Shown piece after piece: positions 30,028 to 33,544 of a stretch of DNA of 33,544 bases. The stretch is from Roseburia sp. (GTDB lineage: Bacteria; Bacillota; Clostridia; Lachnospirales; Lachnospiraceae), in contig JAMPFC010000026.1 in assembly GCA_023664685.1 (NCBI GenBank), positions 1-33,544 on the forward strand. Reading direction: 5' to 3'. A program made the translations under genes and the position numbers. The number at the start of each line of letters is the position of its first letter. The stretch's first letter is position 1. Below the pieces are notes generated by a model. The model was not told where the DNA came from and made no database searches. It saw only the letters and a list, made by a program, of their open reading frames with translations.

Positions 30028-31653
30028 TCAGCTATCATGCTCTTCTTTCTTTTCTTCCCAATACTGCTTGTCCGAATCCGAAATCCTTCGCAAAATCCGG
30101 CATGGGTTTCCGGCTGCCACAACACCATCCGGTATATCTCCCGTCACTACAGAGCCAGAGCCGATCACTACATTGCTTCCAATATGCACGCCCGGATTGA
30201 TCGTAACGTTTCCGCCGATCCACACGTCATCGCCGATCGTAACTTCCTTCGCATACTCGAACCCTTCATTTCTGACAGGCGCATAAATCGGATGACACGC
30301 AGTATATATATTTACACTTGGCCCAAAGTATACATGATCCCCGATCTTGATATTCGCCACATCCAGCATGATACAGTTAAAATTCGCATAGAAACCATCT
30401 CCCACCGAAATATGGGAGCCATAATCACATCGGAATGGCGGTTCAATATATGCACCTTCGCCAGCGTATTTGAACAGCTTCTGCAGGATCTCCGCCCGCT
30501 CGCTCTCCTCCTCATACGTCGTTCTGTTATACGCACTTGTCAGCCTTCTTGCCGCTGATAACTCCTGCCTAAGTGTCGCATCGCATTTATACAGTCTGCC
30601 CGAGAGCATTTTTTCCTTCTCCGTACTGACTGCCAAAGAGATCAACGTATCGTCCGCCGGCTCCTCTGCCGAAAAAATACCGGCTGCCGCTTCCTGTCCC
30701 GCTATGGCAAAATCACTGTCCGACGACGAACTTTCTTCTCTGGCTACTTCCTCCTCCGCCGCTTTCATCAGCTCCTCTACCTTGCGTCTTGCCGCCTCAT
30801 CGGCCGCCTCATCGATCCGAAGTTCTTCTTCCTCTCTCAGTCTCTCTTCTTTTTCCTCCCGGATTCTCTGCTCCTCTTCTTCCCTCTTCCGGTCTGCTTC
30901 TTCCGCTTGAAGCCTTTCCTGCTCCCGCATTTTCTCGGCTTCCTCTTCCTGCCTCTGTGCCTCTTCCTCTTGGATCCGTTTCAACTCTTCCGCTCTTGCA
31001 GCCTCTTCCTCTGCAGCCTCACGCTCCAAATCCTCCTTGAACACAGTCAGGACTTTATCCTTCATCGCCTGTGCTACCTTCGCATGCTCCTCCGGCATCA
31101 GATGCAGGCAGTCCACGTCGCTTGATACAGCCACCATTGCCAGATCGACAAACTCTGCGCCAACCTCAGCAGCCACTTTCTCAAACTCGGGCGCCAGTTC
31201 AAACGAATAATCCACCTGCGTTCTTCCAAACTCAAGATGAAGCGGTGAAAATTCGATCTGATCCCCAAGAAGTGTCGGGCTTACTACGACGATCTCCGCC
31301 TCGGTCTTCTGCCGCACCAGTTCGCACATTTCCTTGAGATGACCCGCTACTGCCTGTGGGTTGGAATCAAAATACACCTTCAAGTCATTTGTCCCCAACA
31401 TGATGATGAAAAGATCAATCGGCTCATGCTCCTCTATGCACGCTCCGATATCACTCATACCATTGCACCCTTCCTTGTAAGGGTCATCAAAAGCAATCGT
31501 ACGGCCATTCTTTCCCTCATTGATCACCTCAAAACCGTCTCCCAACAGACGATCCAAAACCCCCGGCCAACTAACATCATCGGCATATCTCTCTCCATCT
31601 ACGGGAGAATGTCCGTATGTGTTAGAATCGCCAAAACACACTATTCTTCTCAT
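30028..31653 (-). CDS. SGNH hydrolase - coiled coil - maltose/galactoside O-acetyltransferase fusion
   Basis: A 541-residue fusion with three parts. Residues 1-205 are an SGNH/GDSL hydrolase: nucleophile Ser10 in FGDSNTYG, Gly region near EGKNGRT, GTND at 87-90 and the D181-x-x-H184 pair. Residues about 205-308 are a charged heptad-like helix (Glu 40 percent or more with Arg, Lys, Ala), predicted coiled coil. Residues about 346-541 are an acetyltransferase of the maltose O-acetyltransferase type: Mac domain (MLSGRLYKCDATL), then left-handed beta-helix hexapeptides with active-site His454 in TACHPI and the AGNPCRIL C-terminus. So one chain can in principle both remove and add acyl groups. No signal peptide is seen, so it is cytosolic. 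RBS AAGGAAGG precedes ATG 31653. Confidence 0.9.
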   Translation of the reverse strand: MRRIVCFGDSNTYGHSPVDGERYADDVSWPGVLDRLLGDGFEVINEGKNGRTIAFDDPYKEGCNGMSDIGACIEEHEPIDLFIIMLGTNDLKVYFDSNPQAVAGHLKEMCELVRQKTEAEIVVVSPTLLGDQIEFSPLHLEFGRTQVDYSFELAPEFEKVAAEVGAEFVDLAMVAVSSDVDCLHLMPEEHAKVAQAMKDKVLTVFKEDLEREAAEEEAARAEELKRIQEEEAQRQEEEAEKMREQERLQAEEADRKREEEEQRIREEKEERLREEEELRIDEAADEAARRKVEELMKAAEEEVAREESSSSDSDFAIAGQEAAAGIFSAEEPADDTLISLAVSTEKEKMLSGRLYKCDATLRQELSAARRLTSAYNRTTYEEESERAEILQKLFKYAGEGAYIEPPFRCDYGSHISVGDGFYANFNCIMLDVANIKIGDHVYFGPSVNIYTACHPIYAPVRNEGFEYAKEVTIGDDVWIGGNVTINPGVHIGSNVVIGSGSVVTGDIPDGVVAAGNPCRILRRISDSDKQYWEEKKEEHDS

Positions 31654-31784
31654 AAATAAATACCTTCCTTTTTCGTAATAGTAGCCAAAAAGTCTAATTA
31701 CTACAAGTATATCATACTTTTTGCAATACTGCCAGAAAAGAATACATTATTTTCCGATTATTTTCAATTATTTTTTCGGTCATT

Positions 31785-32384
31785 TTAAATCTTCTGCAGC
31801 TCATCGAGCGTTTTATCATAGGAAGGAAGAAAATCCTCCATAAAAATGTCTACTTCTTCCATTTTCATATCCCTGAGCGCCTTTTCAATCGTCTGATATG
31901 CAGTGGAAAACTCCTGATTTCCCGCCTTTTTCTCCTCAATACATTTGATCAGCGCAGAAAGTTTATCCGCCGCCTTCACAAGCTTCCAAAGTTCTTCATC
32001 CCCACTCTTCTTAAAAAAGATATTTTCATAATAACTCTTCATATAATCTGGAAGTTTATCCAGAAGTTTCCGGTTCGCCATATCCTCCACTTTTTTATAA
32101 GCGTCCCGGATATCACGGTCATGATACTTGACCGGCGTCGGCATATCTCCAGTGATGATCTCGTTTGCATCATGATAGAGTCCGATCAGCGCCAGCCTGT
32201 CCGGGTCTACTTCTTTGGCGCACCGCTCTCTGGCAATCACGCCAAGACCGTGGGCAAGCATGGCGACCTCCAGTGAATGCTCGCTAATATTTTCTTTTAC
32301 GGAATTGCGCATCAGCGCCCACCGTTCAATGTATTTCATCCTCGCCATCATGGCAAAAAATGGAAATTCTTTTATCTCGCTCAT
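31785..32384 (-). CDS. YfbR-type 5'-deoxynucleotidase (HD domain)
   Basis: A 199-residue HD-domain phosphohydrolase that dephosphorylates deoxynucleoside 5'-monophosphates. The YfbR signature is clear: [30 protein letters not shown] (first His), [20 protein letters not shown] (HD pair), and [16 protein letters not shown] with the final metal-ligand Asp. Length is normal. ATG 32384 overlaps the uvrA stop (ATGA) after a GGGAGGG site inside uvrA, so it is coupled to uvrA. That context fits nucleotide-pool and repair functions. Confidence 0.9.
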   Translation of the reverse strand: MSEIKEFPFFAMMARMKYIERWALMRNSVKENISEHSLEVAMLAHGLGVIARERCAKEVDPDRLALIGLYHDANEIITGDMPTPVKYHDRDIRDAYKKVEDMANRKLLDKLPDYMKSYYENIFFKKSGDEELWKLVKAADKLSALIKCIEEKKAGNQEFSTAYQTIEKALRDMKMEEVDIFMEDFLPSYDKTLDELQKI

Positions 32385-33544
32385 TTCTTTTCCCTCCCAA
32401 GGGACTTCCCTTGTGACTTTCTCCCTGACTTCCGCCCAGACTGTTTCCCGGACTCCTCCAGCAGTTTCTTGATATAGCTTCCCGTATAAGATTGCGGCTG
32501 CTCCGCCACCTCTTCCGGCGTTCCAGTAGCAATGATCGTTCCTCCGTTTTCTCCGCCCTCCGGCCCGATATCAATAATATAATCTGCTGTCTTGATCACA
32601 TCTAGATTATGCTCGATCACAACAACGGAATTTCCGCCTTCCGTAAGACGGTGCAGGATGTCGATCAGCTTGTGGACATCCGCAAAATGAAGCCCGGTCG
32701 TCGGTTCGTCCAGTATATAGATCGTCTTTCCCGTACTTCTCCTGCTCAGCTCCGTTGCCAGTTTGATCCGCTGCGCCTCCCCGCCTGACAGCGTGGTCGA
32801 GGGCTGTCCCAGCTTTACATAAGAAAGTCCTACGTCATACATCGTCTGGATCTTCCGGTGGATCGACGGAACATTTTTGAAAAATTCCAATGCCTCTTCT
32901 ACTGTCATATCAAGCACGTCAAAAATATTTTTTCCTTTGTATTTAACATCCAGCGTCTCTCTGTTGTAACGCTTTCCATCGCACACCTCACATGGGACAT
33001 AGACATCCGGCAGGAAATTCATCTCAATCTTTATAATCCCGTCCCCGCGGCATGCCTCGCACCGTCCGCCTTTGACGTTAAAACTAAATCTTCCTTTTTT
33101 ATACCCTTTTGTCTTTGCATCCGAAGTCGTTGCAAACAAATCCCGAATCATATCAAACACGCCCGTATAGGTGGCAGGATTGGAGCGCGGCGTGCGCCCG
33201 ATCGGCGACTGGTCAATATTGATGACCTTATCTAACTGCGCCATCCCTTTTATGGCAGTATGTTTGCCCGGAATGCACCTTGCCCGGTTCAGGTTTTTTG
33301 CCAGAGATTTATACACGATCTCATTGATAAGAGAACTTTTTCCCGAGCCTGACACCCCTGTCACACAAGTAAATACGCCAAGCGGAATCTCTACATCGAT
33401 ATGTTTCAGGTTATTCTCCCTCGCGCCGATCACACTCAAAAACCCACTTGGCTTGCGGCGTTTCCCGGGTACAGGGATCACCATGCGCCGGCTGAGGTAT
33501 GCCCCCGTTATCGAATCCTCCGCATTCATAATATCTTCTGCACT
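32381..33544 (-). CDS. uvrA: Excinuclease ABC subunit A (C-terminal part, 5' end outside the window)
   Basis: Damage-recognition subunit of nucleotide excision repair. Only the last 387 codons are in the window; the frame is open to base 33544, so this is a boundary truncation and not a broken gene. Visible features are the second ABC domain with Walker [13 protein letters not shown], a zinc finger of the CxxC type ([10 protein letters not shown], then [11 protein letters not shown]), the signature [12 protein letters not shown], Walker [13 protein letters not shown] and the H-loop [11 protein letters not shown] basic tail ([18 protein letters not shown]) ends the protein. yfbR follows by overlap. 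Confidence 0.97.
   Translation of the reverse strand, partial: SAEDIMNAEDSITGAYLSRRMVIPVPGKRRKPSGFLSVIGARENNLKHIDVEIPLGVFTCVTGVSGSGKSSLINEIVYKSLAKNLNRARCIPGKHTAIKGMAQLDKVINIDQSPIGRTPRSNPATYTGVFDMIRDLFATTSDAKTKGYKKGRFSFNVKGGRCEACRGDGIIKIEMNFLPDVYVPCEVCDGKRYNRETLDVKYKGKNIFDVLDMTVEEALEFFKNVPSIHRKIQTMYDVGLSYVKLGQPSTTLSGGEAQRIKLATELSRRSTGKTIYILDEPTTGLHFADVHKLIDILHRLTEGGNSVVVIEHNLDVIKTADYIIDIGPEGGENGGTIIATGTPEEVAEQPQSYTGSYIKKLLEESGKQSGRKSGRKSQGKSLGREKK

Noticed and set aside
32381-33544. Truncated uvrA pseudogene
   Set aside because: The reading frame is open up to the window edge, so the missing N-terminal part is simply outside the window.

Overview
The window looks like chromosomal DNA of an anaerobic, endospore-forming Clostridia, most likely a gut Lachnospiraceae. 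This rests on spo0A and spoIVB (sporulation), a PurL of the long single-chain type, an A-type flavodiiron protein (anaerobic O2/NO defence), several TTG/GTG starts behind strong Shine-Dalgarno sites, and an OPT transporter + PqqD-like gene pair. The genus cannot be fixed from the sequence alone. No phage, IS element, CRISPR array or plasmid function is visible.

Layout. 1-3.5 kb: spo0A (minus) with its terminator and promoters, then a divergent plus-strand OPT peptide-transporter gene split by an in-frame TAG and coupled by an ATGA overlap to a PqqD-like gene. 3.5-5.6 kb: a secreted Ig-like/NlpC-P60-type protein and an hsp20 gene under a perfect CIRCE operator. 5.6-9.3 kb: an apparent four-gene minus-strand operon (response regulator, histidine kinase, MGMT-like protein, DNA-deoxyinosine glycosylase) behind a consensus promoter. 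9.4-16.4 kb: spoIVB, recN and a 1310-residue Big_2-repeat surface protein whose stop codon merges with the recN ribosome binding site. 16.6-17.9 kb: tRNA-Gly(GCC), maf, yjbQ. 18.2-19.9 kb: an AT-rich plus-strand pair (small secreted protein, lipoprotein) followed by REP-like repeats. 19.9-25.1 kb: a foldase-like membrane protein and purL in one operon, then tRNA-Leu(CAG). 25.2-28.3 kb: a small membrane protein, a PRTase-family protein, and convergent to them a flavodiiron protein + ThiF/MoeB-type E1 operon. 28.4-31.7 kb: back-to-back rfbC and tyrA, then an SGNH hydrolase-coiled coil-acetyltransferase fusion. 31.8-33.5 kb: yfbR-type nucleotidase overlapping the 3' part of uvrA, which runs off the window.

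How the genes fit together. The classical Firmicutes order recN-spoIVB-spo0A is recognisable, but about 8.4 kb of stress, repair and envelope genes lies between spoIVB and spo0A. DNA repair recurs (recN, uvrA, MGMT-like, inosine glycosylase, and the sanitising Maf and YfbR families), as do exported Ig-like proteins. The most unusual items are the three-part esterase/acetyltransferase fusion, the interrupted OPT-PqqD operon with a dyad in its leader, the Big_2-recN coupling, and the repeats that supply or overlap the stop codons of two convergent genes.
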